Source: Congeria kusceri
Taxonomy: Eukaryota > Mollusca > Bivalvia > Myida > Dreissenidae
DNA length: 64,000 nt
Assembly: GCA_027627225.1 (NCBI GenBank)
Contig: CM051029.1
Span: forward strand, 19,667,156-19,731,155
Direction: 5' to 3'
Shown here: in pieces, positions 55,641 to 64,000 of the stretch
Layout: each line of letters starts with the position of its first letter
Numbering within the stretch: position 1 is the first letter of the stretch
Position numbers and translations under genes: made by a program
The notes under the pieces: generated by a model
Database searches by the model: none
What the model saw: only the letters and a program-made list of their open reading frames with translations
Told to the model about the DNA's origin: nothing

Positions 55641-57455
55641 TAAATTTTTTGTTTTAAACATTTAAAAAACTATTCAAGGCTTCACTAAAAAGCTATGTAT
55701 TTTAACAAATGTATTTCCCTTCTTCTATCAAATATATGTACCAACTGAAATACTTTGAAAAGTCGAGCGCGCTGTCCTCTGACAGCTCTTGTTACTTCCG
55801 TTATTATTTTCGCCCAGTCGAATATATATACGATGTGTTTGTGTCGATTGGAAACATAATTATATATAGTCTTATGTTTATAAAATAATATAATCATTTT
55901 ATATGATAATTAAAGCTAAAAACTAAAAACCGTTGTGTTTCATTATTATATATATAATACCCATTATAAAAGATATAGAACAAATCACAAAACATTAATT
56001 GAGGCGACGACGAGTGCATAAATTAAGTCCTTTGAATCTGTCAATCGAATGGTCTTTAGACCAATTTGTCTTGGGACCGACCTGTCTTCAAATGATACAT
56101 TACTTCCGGTAAAATGGCTGAAATGTCGACACAAATTGATACTGTTGCAGTTTATGAAAGGATTTAGCAATTAATTCGGACGTGACCAAGGTAACATTTG
56201 ATTGTTTTCATTTCCATATACAATAATGAAACAAATAACATAAATAAACTGACATATGACATATTTATTTAATATAGAAAAAATCAAAACAAAGTCATCG
56301 CCAAACGCACGCTTTATACAGTACATGAAGTTATTAGAACAGGCACTAGGCCTGGGATGTACCTATCGATAGTTTCTCAGGAGGGGGGAACGGGAGGGGG
56401 GGGGGGGGCTAACTCATGGGCAATTAGACTTTTTTGGTATAATTCCCCTGCCAAGAACCAAGCATTTTTGTCTAATGCTCCACAGTGGGAAATGGTTGGG
56501 GGTCTATATTACCAGGTTCTAAAATCCGACATAAGTCCTGGGATCCAGAATGATTGGGCGTGTCAAATTCCCACCTGTCTGGAATCTCTTTCAATCTTAC
56601 TTTACATACTTACATACTTACTTTAAGCTGGCACTGAATAACTTGTTAGGCCCTTGGTAAATATTTATTTTAGTAACTATATGGGCAACAGTTGCCAATA
56701 TATAAACAGATGTCCTTATCCTGGATAGTCTAAATTCTTAGTAATAAGATGTGCAACTAATTTAGTGTTACTTTTTATATAGGACTATATTCTAACTAGA
56801 CGATACTGCCCATATAAAAAGTAGCTCACTATTGGCGACCAGACCAGAGCCTTAAAAGTAACGCTGTACTGTTGCAAATATACATGTCACAGACCTTACC
56901 ATTGAAAGACCATTTTCTTGGTGGAATGTTTTGCTAAAGTATTAACGCATATTGCAGTACTAAAATATCTGTTTACTACTTGTACATGCTGAAATAACAT
57001 ATTTTGGGGCAGTTAGCATTATTATTCAGGCAACTTGAAATTTTATGGTCTATGCCTGAATGGGCAAGTCTTTGAAAAAAACTATTGTGAAGACTGATAC
57101 TATAGTGTAAATATTGTGTTGTAAAAGATGAAGCTGCAGCTTATAAAGCTGAAAACATGAATTCATAATTAAAATGCTGTTGGAAGCTGACATTAAACAA
57201 AGTAAAATTGGTATTTACAAAACATAAAATATGAAAAAATTTTAACATGCATGAAAAATAAAGAAAAACACAACAGAATTCATATTTATTGGGAGTATTA
57301 TTCCTTGTGTCTAATAAGGTCATTTAACAGCGTTGTGTACCATGATATAGTTGGATAAGTTAACAGCATGCAAACCACATTGGAAGAGTTGATAAGGCAA
57401 TATTATATAGTGAGTGCATATAATATGTCATGTTTAATAAATACACTGTTCATAC
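55641..57455. other. No gene recognised
   Basis: No exon supported. A G-run (56394-56408) creates a Gly-rich frame that is an artefact. Confidence 0.45.
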
Positions 57456-57570
57456 CAGGGTTTCCATAAAACCCGGGTTTTATAGTATTGACCGGCCCGG
57501 GTGGGTAATACTGGGAAAACCGGGTTTTACAGGGTTTTAATGGGCAATACTGGGCAATAATTGGGAAAAA
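57456..57570. repeat. Repetitive AACCCGGGTTTT / GGGCAATACTGGG block
   Basis: Palindromic AAAACCCGGGTTTT, then GGGTAATACTGGGAAAACCGG and two GGGCAATACTGGG(CAATA) units. It has repeat character; the family was not identified. Confidence 0.5.
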
Positions 57571-57932
57571 AGATACTGCACAATTATGTTTACATTAGAT
57601 ACTAATAATTAGTTTCTACATATAAACACATATCTAATAACAATTATAACTGTTAGTAACATTGTATATTTTTATGTTATAGAGACAAGACAAGACAGTT
57701 TATTAAGATTTGTACATAGTACATCATCTAAACACATCATAATCTTACATGCATTTTGTCACGTTATATCATTTTAACATTTAATTATGCTCATAAAATA
57801 TTTGTAAACACGGATACACATAAACACATAAAATAAACACATAAAATACAGAGATAGTTGTATGAATAACAGGAAAACAACGGTCATTTTTAATTAATGT
57901 TTTTAGTGTAAAGGAGGACAACTCTGTGTAAG

Positions 57933-60215
57933 TTACACAGTAGTGTTCAGGAAGGTATTTCTTATTTTTAGCGCTTCTTTAATATACTTAGCTAGCATTA
58001 TAAGTTCATTTTTATTATTACTTTTTAATAATTGATGAAATTTGTGAACAGACGGTCTATTGTAGTAAAATCGTTTTATATATTTTTTTCTAATATCGAT
58101 AAAATTTTAGCATTTACAAATAAAATGAAATTCGTCTTCAATATCAATTTCGTTACAACAAAGACAATATCTTTCGTTTCTAGGAATATTTTGAGACGCA
58201 TATCGACCAATTTGAATTCTAAGCGGTAAAACTGATAATCTTAATTTAGCAATATATGATCTTAAGGATTTGGGAACAATATCTAAATAACATTCATAGC
58301 CATACACAGGTTTAAATAAACGATACATGTCTAACACAGGGCTATTATCTACTGTTCTATACCAATCCTGGGTATACATATCAATAATTCTACTTTTAAA
58401 TTGGCATAAAAACACATTAACATCGACAGCATTGACATCATCAAATACATAGGAAACCCCGTAATTGTCAAAAAGCTTCTTAACATTTGAAACCCAATTG
58501 GTGTGGCCATTCTGACTATCTTGAAGGGCCTGTAAGTATACCGTTTTTAATATAATGTTGTCAGTATTTGATAACTTAAACCAGTATTTTAAAATTCTAA
58601 TATAACGATTTATAAAAAGAGGATATCTACCTAAATCGCCATAAACCGCTGCATCGCACGTGGTTTTATTAACATTCAGTAATCTTTTGCAAAATTTTAG
58701 GTGAATTCGTTCTATTTCTTTAGACTTTGTGTTTCCCCACACTTCACATGCATAATTTAAAATTGATCCCACGAAGGCGTCAAACAACTGACAAATGGTT
58801 TCAGGTTTTAAATCAAATTCCTTACATTTGTTGAATAAAATATTCATGGCTTTAAGTGCTTTACCAGATAGATATTCTTGGTTCAAATTAAAGTTGCCGG
58901 TATAATTAAAAACTGTTCCGAGATAATTGAAATCATTTACAACTTCTATTGGTTGACCATCATACGTCCACTTTTCGGGAGGTAACAATCGACCACGTTT
59001 TCGAAATACCATGATTTTTGTCTTATTAATATTAACTTTAAGCCCCCAAGTATTGCAATATTCAAGCAAGCGATCTAAATGGTTTTGAACTTCTTCAGGT
59101 GTTTTACCTACAATTGCCATATCATCGGCAAAAAGCAACAAAATCAATGTTATATCGTCAATATTCAAACCAGATGAATTGCTTTCTTGCAAAAACAGTT
59201 CTAAATCCTCTACAAACAATGAAAATAACAGAGGTGACAATACTTCCCCTTGACGTAGTCCAACTGCATAGCTAAAATAATCAGAAAAATTTGTGCAATG
59301 TTTAACACAAGATTTAACATTTTCGTACATATTTTTTATAATTCTCAGTAATTTACCTTCTATGCCACATTTATATAATTTGAACCATAGTGCATTTCTA
59401 TATATAGTATCAAAACATTTCATCATATCAACATATACAACATACAATCTTTTATTTTCATTAACATATTTTTGAACTAAAGACATTAATATAAATATTG
59501 CATCAACAGTGGACCTCCCTTTCCTAAAACCAAATTGTGCGTCCGAAATAATGTTAAAGTTATTACAGAATGTTTCGATGCGAGTATTGACAACTGTTGT
59601 AAAAAGCTTAGATAAGCAGCTAAGAAGTGTAATACCCCTATAGTTATTTACATCCGAAGCAATACCTTTTTTATGTATAGGAATTATAATACCCTCTGTC
59701 CACTTTGCCGGATAAAATCCTGAGCTTAAAATAGAATTGAATAAGTCACAAATATGCGCAGAAATAATATCTTTACATTCCAATAAATATTCATTTAATA
59801 AACAATCACTGCCATAAGCTTTACCGCGTTTCAATGATTTAATACCATTAATGATTTCGTGTACAGTAAACGGCTGATCAAGTTCCGGGAAACGCGAATT
59901 TGGCAAATCAAAATCATTACTAGAGCAAAATGTTTCAGCCTCTTCGTTTTCACAGTCAAACATGCCACTGCTTATATTTGAGAAAAATGTGCGAAAATCA
60001 TCTAAGGATAAATTTTCATTTTTTTGTTTCTTTTTAGATTTAAAAAGTTTCCAAAAGTCCCTAGGCGTTCGTTTCTTCAAATTCTTTAACTCATTTACCT
60101 TTGTTCGATAATAGCATTTCTTCTTTTTCTTAATTAATGTTTTATAAATTTGTTTGTATTCCAAAACTTGAAATCTGTTTCTTTCGTTGTTGTCAGCATT
60201 AAATACATTCAGCAT
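57933..60215 (-). CDS. ORF2 C-terminal part: reverse transcriptase (one in-frame stop)
   Basis: Open for 702 codons from 60215 to TAA at 58107-58109. The same frame then continues for 57 codons (FIDIRKKYIKRFYYNRPSVH) to TAA at 57933-57935, so the first TAA is probably a mutation. Motifs in order: FYPAKWTEGIIIPIHKKG, NNYRGITLLSCLSKLF, AQFGFRKGRSTVDAIF, VVYVDMMKCFDTIYRNAL, GLRQGEVLSPLLFSLFVEDL, and LLLFADDMAIVG (FADD at 59121-59132). The C-terminal zinc-knuckle-like motif is YCLCC...HFICKC. It reverse-transcribes its own RNA at a nicked target. The clade is L1/Tx1-like by feel; a tree is needed. Confidence 0.9.
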
Positions 60216-60413
60216 TCTTATATAGTTTGAATGGGCAATTTTACAGTCGATATCGAACCAATCTTTATGCTTAGTGCTGTCGCTTTCCTCAAATTGATTT
60301 ATTTGAAATAAAAATCGTTTTTAAAAATAACGGGTCCGCTACACTGCGAAAGAGATCGGTGAAATTATTTAGCGCGATATTAATTGAGTCATAATTGCCA
60401 CAATCAATATCAT

Positions 60414-61292
60414 TCACAATTCTGTTAAAATCCGGTAGTTGGCAATAATACCTGAGCGGAACTCATTTCGTAACGATTCGTCCCATTTAAATTTATGTTC
60501 CTCATAAGGAGGTACATCTCTTGAATAATTGTTACAATAAATCGAAAATGACAACATAGCATGATCACTGAACTCGTTAAAATCATGCACAGTAAAATCC
60601 TTTATCAAAGAAAAATATCGTTCTTGGCCAAGCAAATAGTCGATTGTAGATAAACCGTTACGTGAGAAATATGTGTATTTACAAGTATCTCCTATCCTAC
60701 CGTTCACAATACGATAACTCGAGGATTTACATAGATCAAGAAGTTTAATCCTGTGATTATTGTGTGACTTATCAACGGAGGCCCGGACTGAGTGTACATC
60801 GGGGTTATAATCAATGTCATCAGTTAATTTATTCACCGTATCATGTGTAATAAAATCATATTTGTTTCCAGTTCTGCTATTAAAATCCCCAAATAATAAC
60901 ACTTTACCATAATTATTATACAGCGATATATCGTTTTCTAAAATATCAAAGAAATCTGCACTTACAACGTTATAAGCAGGGGAGTCTTCACACCAAATAT
61001 AGCAGCCACATAGATAAATATCTTCTTCAACACCAAAGAAATTACGATCAAGTTTTAACCAAATAATAGAATCATGGTGATTTTTAATAATTTCGATACC
61101 ATCGTTAATACATTCTTTATAATACAAGACAATGCCACCACTACACCGTTTAGCATTTCTATTTTGAAATTTTCTGAAAAAGTTGTGAGAAATGTAACCA
61201 TTTAACAAAACATTGCTAGCAGAATTGGTCCACGATTCATATATAAAAACAATATCGAACTTTGTGAGAATATTTACAAAAGAAGGATTGCT
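60414..61292 (-). CDS. ORF2 N-terminal part: AP-type endonuclease, truncated and frameshifted
   Basis: The frame is open from the truncation point at 61292: SNPSFVNILTKFDIVFIYES (catalytic Glu), CSGGIVLYYKECINDG, VLLFGDFNSRTG (GDFN active-site motif), STIDYLLGQE, and FSDHAMLSFSIY (SDH motif). It ends prematurely at 60414 because one A is missing near 60440 compared with the plus copy. It nicks target DNA to start reverse transcription. Confidence 0.88.
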   Translation of the reverse strand, partial: SNPSFVNILTKFDIVFIYESWTNSASNVLLNGYISHNFFRKFQNRNAKRCSGGIVLYYKECINDGIEIIKNHHDSIIWLKLDRNFFGVEEDIYLCGCYIWCEDSPAYNVVSADFFDILENDISLYNNYGKVLLFGDFNSRTGNKYDFITHDTVNKLTDDIDYNPDVHSVRASVDKSHNNHRIKLLDLCKSSSYRIVNGRIGDTCKYTYFSRNGLSTIDYLLGQERYFSLIKDFTVHDFNEFSDHAMLSFSIYCNNYSRDVPPYEEHKFKWDESLRNEFRSGIIANYRILTEL

Positions 61293-61300
61293 AAGTTCTG

Positions 61301-62291
61301 ATGGGTCGAGTTAGAAATAATAAAAGGAAAGAAAGGAATAGTAGTGAAAATGGCAGTGTGAATCCGAACAATAAAAAAATACCAAAACAAAGAGGCCCGT
61401 CAAGTGAGACCCAGTGTTCGGACACTACTTTTTCAATAAGTGATTTGCTTGGTTTTACAAACTCTGTGTTGTATGGCGATGAAGATGATGATATAATATG
61501 ATATAATAAATACTAGCGTTTTTCAAAACAACCACGAACTCAGCAATCCAATAAAGGATAACACCATGGCGGCAGCGCAGCCAACACTACAGGACGTCAT
61601 GAGTGCATTAGATACCATAAGTGGGCGACTTACTGCAGTCTAACATAAACTACAATGCCTAGATAAGATGAACCAGCGTATGGCGGCATTTGAGAAGGAC
61701 ATTAAAACCCTTTGGTTGGCTCTTGACGATCGAGTCAAAAAGGTTGATGAGCGCGTTTCGAAACTCGAACACGTCACTGAGGGGGCGGACATAGCAGCGG
61801 CACAGGCCTCAAGTAGGTTAGACAACCTTGAACGCGAACGCGAAAGCTTTCGTGATGATCTGGCATACCTCAAATCACAAAGTATGCGGAACAACCTAGT
61901 ATTCACTGGCGTGTCGGAAGTGGAGAACGAGTCACCTGAGGCCACGGAGCGCATACTGAGAAAGCATCTACACGATGCCCTCAAGATTACACAGGAAACG
62001 GCTGACTCTATCAGGTTCGAGAGGGTCCATCGATCGCCGGGGGGACCTACACGTGGAAAAATTCGCTCTATCACTGCGAAATTTACCTTTTTCAAAGACA
62101 GGGAGACAGTGAGACGCCAGTGGAAACATCTCAACGGTACCGGATTTAATGTATTCGAACAGTTTCCGCCGGAAGTGGTTTCCAAACGACGCAAGCTGCT
62201 ACCTAAGATGAGAGAGGCCAGAGCCAAAGGTAAGCGATCATGGATCGCGTACGATACCCTCTACGTCGATGGGCGACCAGTGCGTGATTAG
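61301..62291 (+). pseudogene. Retrotransposon ORF1 (L1 ORF1p-like), one frameshift and one stop
   Basis: MGRVRNNKRKERNSSENGSV (basic N-terminus) runs to LYGDEDDDII, then a frame change in an AT-rich stretch at about 61490-61510. It resumes NTSVFQNNHELSNPI, then MAAAQPTLQDVMSALDTISG. A TAA follows at about 61641, then 61668 onward is open: coiled coil (RVKKVDERVSKLEHVTEGAD), RNA-binding domain (SMRNNLVFTGVSEVENES, IRFERVHRSPGGPTRGKIRS) and C-terminal domain (VFEQFPPEVVSKRRKLLPKM). The stop is TAG 62289-62291. It resembles the L1 ORF1 / Transposase_22 group: trimeric RNA-binding chaperone of the element RNP. Confidence 0.85.
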
Positions 62292-63434
62292 GGGCACGAT
62301 GGAGGAGAACTCTGCATTCTTTCGTGGAATGTAAATGGACTTACAAACTGTAAGAAAAGCAATCCTTCTTTTGTAAATATTCTCACAAAGTTCGATATTG
62401 TTTTTATATATGAATCGTGGACCAATTCTGCTAGCAATGTTTTGTTAAATGGTTACATTTCTCACAACTTTTTCAGAAAATTTCAAAATAGAAATGCTAA
62501 ACGGTGTAGTGGTGGCATTGTCTTGTATTATAAAGAATGTATTAACGATGGTATCGAAATTATTAAAAATCACCATGATTCTATTATTTGGTTAAAACTT
62601 GATCGTAATTTCTTTGGTGTTGAAGAAGATATTTATCTATGTGGCTGCTATATTTGGTGTGAAGACTCCCCTGCTTATAACGTTGTAAGTGCAGATTTCT
62701 TTGATATTTTAGAAAACGATATATCGCTGTATAATAATTATGGTAAAGTGTTATTATTTGGGGATTTTAATAGCAGAACTGGAAACAAATATGATTTTAT
62801 TACACATGATACGGTGAATAAATTAACTGATGACATTGATTATAACCCCGATGTACACTCAGTCCGGGCCTCCGTTGATAAGTCACACAATAATCACGGG
62901 ATTAAACTTCTTGATCTATGTAAATCCTCGAGTTATCGTATTGTGAACGGTAGGATAGGAGATACTTGTAAATACACATATTTCTCACGTAACGGTTTAT
63001 CTACAATCGACTATTTGCTTGGCCAAGAACGATATTTTTCTTTGATAAAGGATTTTACTGTGCATGATTTTAACGAGTTCAGTGATCATGCTATGTTGTC
63101 ATTTTCGATTTATTGTAACAATTATTCAAGAGATGTACCTCCTTATGAGGAACATAAATTTAAATGGGACGAATCGTTACGAAATGAGTTCCGCTCAGGT
63201 ATTATTGCCAAACTACCGGATTTTAACAGAATTGTGAATGATATTGATTGCGGCAATTATGACTCAATTAATATCGCGCTAAATAATTTCACCGATCTCT
63301 TTCGCAGTGTAGCGGACCCGTTATTTTTAAAACGATTTTTATTTCAAATAAATCGGAATTTGAGGAAAGCGACAGCACTAAGCATAAATATTGGTTCGAT
63401 ATCGACTGTAAAATTGCCCATTCAAACTATATAA
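62292..63434 (+). CDS. ORF2 N-terminal part: endonuclease, plus copy
   Basis: In the same frame as ORF1, directly after its TAG: GHDGGELCILSWNVNGLTNC (the N-x-N start of the endonuclease fold), KFDIVFIYESW, LLFGDFNSRTGNKYDF, STIDYLLGQE and FSDHAMLSF. No ATG precedes the catalytic start, so initiation is by an unusual route or the start is lost. The frame is lost after DPLFLKRF because the A-run at 63329-63332 is one base shorter than in the minus copy. Confidence 0.88.
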   Translation, partial: GHDGGELCILSWNVNGLTNCKKSNPSFVNILTKFDIVFIYESWTNSASNVLLNGYISHNFFRKFQNRNAKRCSGGIVLYYKECINDGIEIIKNHHDSIIWLKLDRNFFGVEEDIYLCGCYIWCEDSPAYNVVSADFFDILENDISLYNNYGKVLLFGDFNSRTGNKYDFITHDTVNKLTDDIDYNPDVHSVRASVDKSHNNHGIKLLDLCKSSSYRIVNGRIGDTCKYTYFSRNGLSTIDYLLGQERYFSLIKDFTVHDFNEFSDHAMLSFSIYCNNYSRDVPPYEEHKFKWDESLRNEFRSGIIAKLPDFNRIVNDIDCGNYDSINIALNNFTDLFRSVADPLFLKRFLFQINRNLRKATALSINIGSISTVKLPIQTI

Positions 63435-64000
63435 GAATGCTGAATGTATTTAATGCTGACAACAACGAAAGAAACAGATTTCAAGTTTTGGAATACAAAC
63501 AAATTTATAAAACATTAATTAAGAAAAAGAAGAAATGCTATTATCGAACAAAGGTAAATGAGTTAAAGAATTTGAAGAAACGAACGCCTAGGGACTTTTG
63601 GAAACTTTTTAAATCTAAAAAGAAACAAAAAAATGAAAATTTATCCTTAGATGATTTTCGCACATTTTTCTCAAATATAAGCAGTGGCATGTTTGACTGT
63701 GAAAACGAAGAGGCTGAAACATTTTGCTCTAGTAATGATTTTGATTTGCCAAATTCGCGTTTCCCGGAACTTGATCAGCCGTTTACTGTACACGAAATCA
63801 TTAATGGTATTAAATTATTGAAACGCGGTAAAGCTTATGGCAGTGATTGTTTATTAAATGAATATTTATTGGAATGTAAAGATATTATTTCTGCGCATAT
63901 TTGTGACTTATTCAATTCTATTTTAAGCTCAGGATTTTATCCGGCAAAGTGGACAGAGGGTATTATAATTCCTATACATAAAAAAGGTATTGCTTCGGAT
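63353..64000 (+). CDS. ORF2 reverse transcriptase, partial (truncated by window end)
   Basis: EFEESDSTKHKYWFDIDCKI, then the first Met at 63437 (MLNVFNADNNERNRFQVLEY), RTPRDFWKLFKSKKKQK, INGIKLLKRGKAYGSDCLLN, and WTEGIIIPIHKKGIASD at the window edge. One residue differs from the minus copy in the INGIK(S/L)LKRG segment. Open to the end of the window. Confidence 0.88.

Larger units (their letters stand above)
57681..61292 (-). mobile_element. 5'-truncated non-LTR retrotransposon copy, minus strand
   Basis: Contains most of ORF2 (endonuclease, reverse transcriptase, C-terminal Cys/His motif). The 3' UTR ends in AATAAACTGTCTTGTCTTGT (57681-57700 region). It is nearly identical to the plus-strand copy from about 62359. 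Homology stops at AGCAATCCTTCTT, so it lacks ORF1 and the first endonuclease residues. ORF2 is broken by two frameshifts (near 60440 and 60295) and a stop (58107), so this copy is dead. Confidence 0.9.
61293..64000 (+). mobile_element. Non-LTR retrotransposon copy, plus strand, runs off window
   Basis: Begins within a few bases of the minus copy's 5' end, with ORF1 (61301-62291), endonuclease and the start of RT. Same family as the minus copy; from 62359 the two form a near-perfect inverted repeat separated by the ORF1 region. Essentially no 5' UTR precedes the ORF1 start, so the 5' end is probably truncated too. Confidence 0.9.

Noticed and set aside
61640..62227. 195-codon minus-strand open frame
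   Set aside because: Shadow of the retrotransposon ORF1 on the plus strand, which has clear coiled-coil and RNA-binding motifs.
57681..64000. Twin-primed single insertion
   Set aside because: Twin priming gives non-overlapping inverted halves of one element. Here most of ORF2 is present in both orientations.

Overview
This is eukaryotic DNA, about two thirds A+T by eye and rich in introns and repeats, almost certainly from a bivalve mollusc. The evidence is several interspersed repeats I recognise from bivalve genomes: the 'AGCTCATCTGAGC... GTCCGTCGTGCGTCG' family, the 'GGTCATTATACGAGGC' family, the 'TTCCAAGGCGGTGAC' family and a tRNA-headed SINE. The species cannot be fixed from the sequence. 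Most long open frames in the window are microsatellite or minisatellite artefacts; the real genes are multi-exon and were assembled here from splice sites and phase.

Layout. 0.8-3.6 kb: a bivalve repeat, then exon-like relics of two multicopy uncharacterised protein families ('family A' and 'family B'). 3.7-5.4 kb: satellites and a hairpin MITE. 6.2-11.2 kb: a 5-kb foldback structure with about 1.6-kb inverted arms, each carrying an outward-facing family A terminal exon. 11.8-20 kb: SINE and bivalve repeats and a decayed retrotransposon ORF1. 20.4-23.4 kb, minus strand: a small one-Ig-domain membrane receptor gene with one frameshift. 25.7-34.5 kb, plus strand: a complete 14-exon gene for a nine-Ig-domain type I membrane receptor. 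Its tail has a textbook ITAM (YxxL-x7-YxxL) and a YVNM motif. 35-41 kb: tandem repeats, including a 27-bp minisatellite that also occurs, inverted, at 21 kb. 41.4-48.2 kb: two decayed CR1/L2-like reverse transcriptase relics, a tandem bivalve repeat and a SINE. 50.4-52.8 kb: three tandem ~0.9-kb units, each with a minus-strand transmembrane exon homologous to the one in the 20-kb gene. 57.7-64 kb: two nearly identical non-LTR retrotransposon copies head to head, one minus and 5'-truncated, one plus with ORF1 and running off the window.

The biological core is the pair of divergently transcribed Ig-superfamily receptor genes (20.4-23.4 kb minus, 25.7-34.5 kb plus) and the orphan array of transmembrane exons at 50-53 kb. 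All extracellular exons are symmetric phase 1-1 modules, so domains can be skipped or shuffled without changing frame. A decayed FN3 exon next to the transmembrane exon and a duplicated TM-exon array suggest a locus evolving by exon gain, loss and duplication. The tail motifs suggest an activating, tyrosine-phosphorylated receptor; this is inference from sequence and needs expression data.
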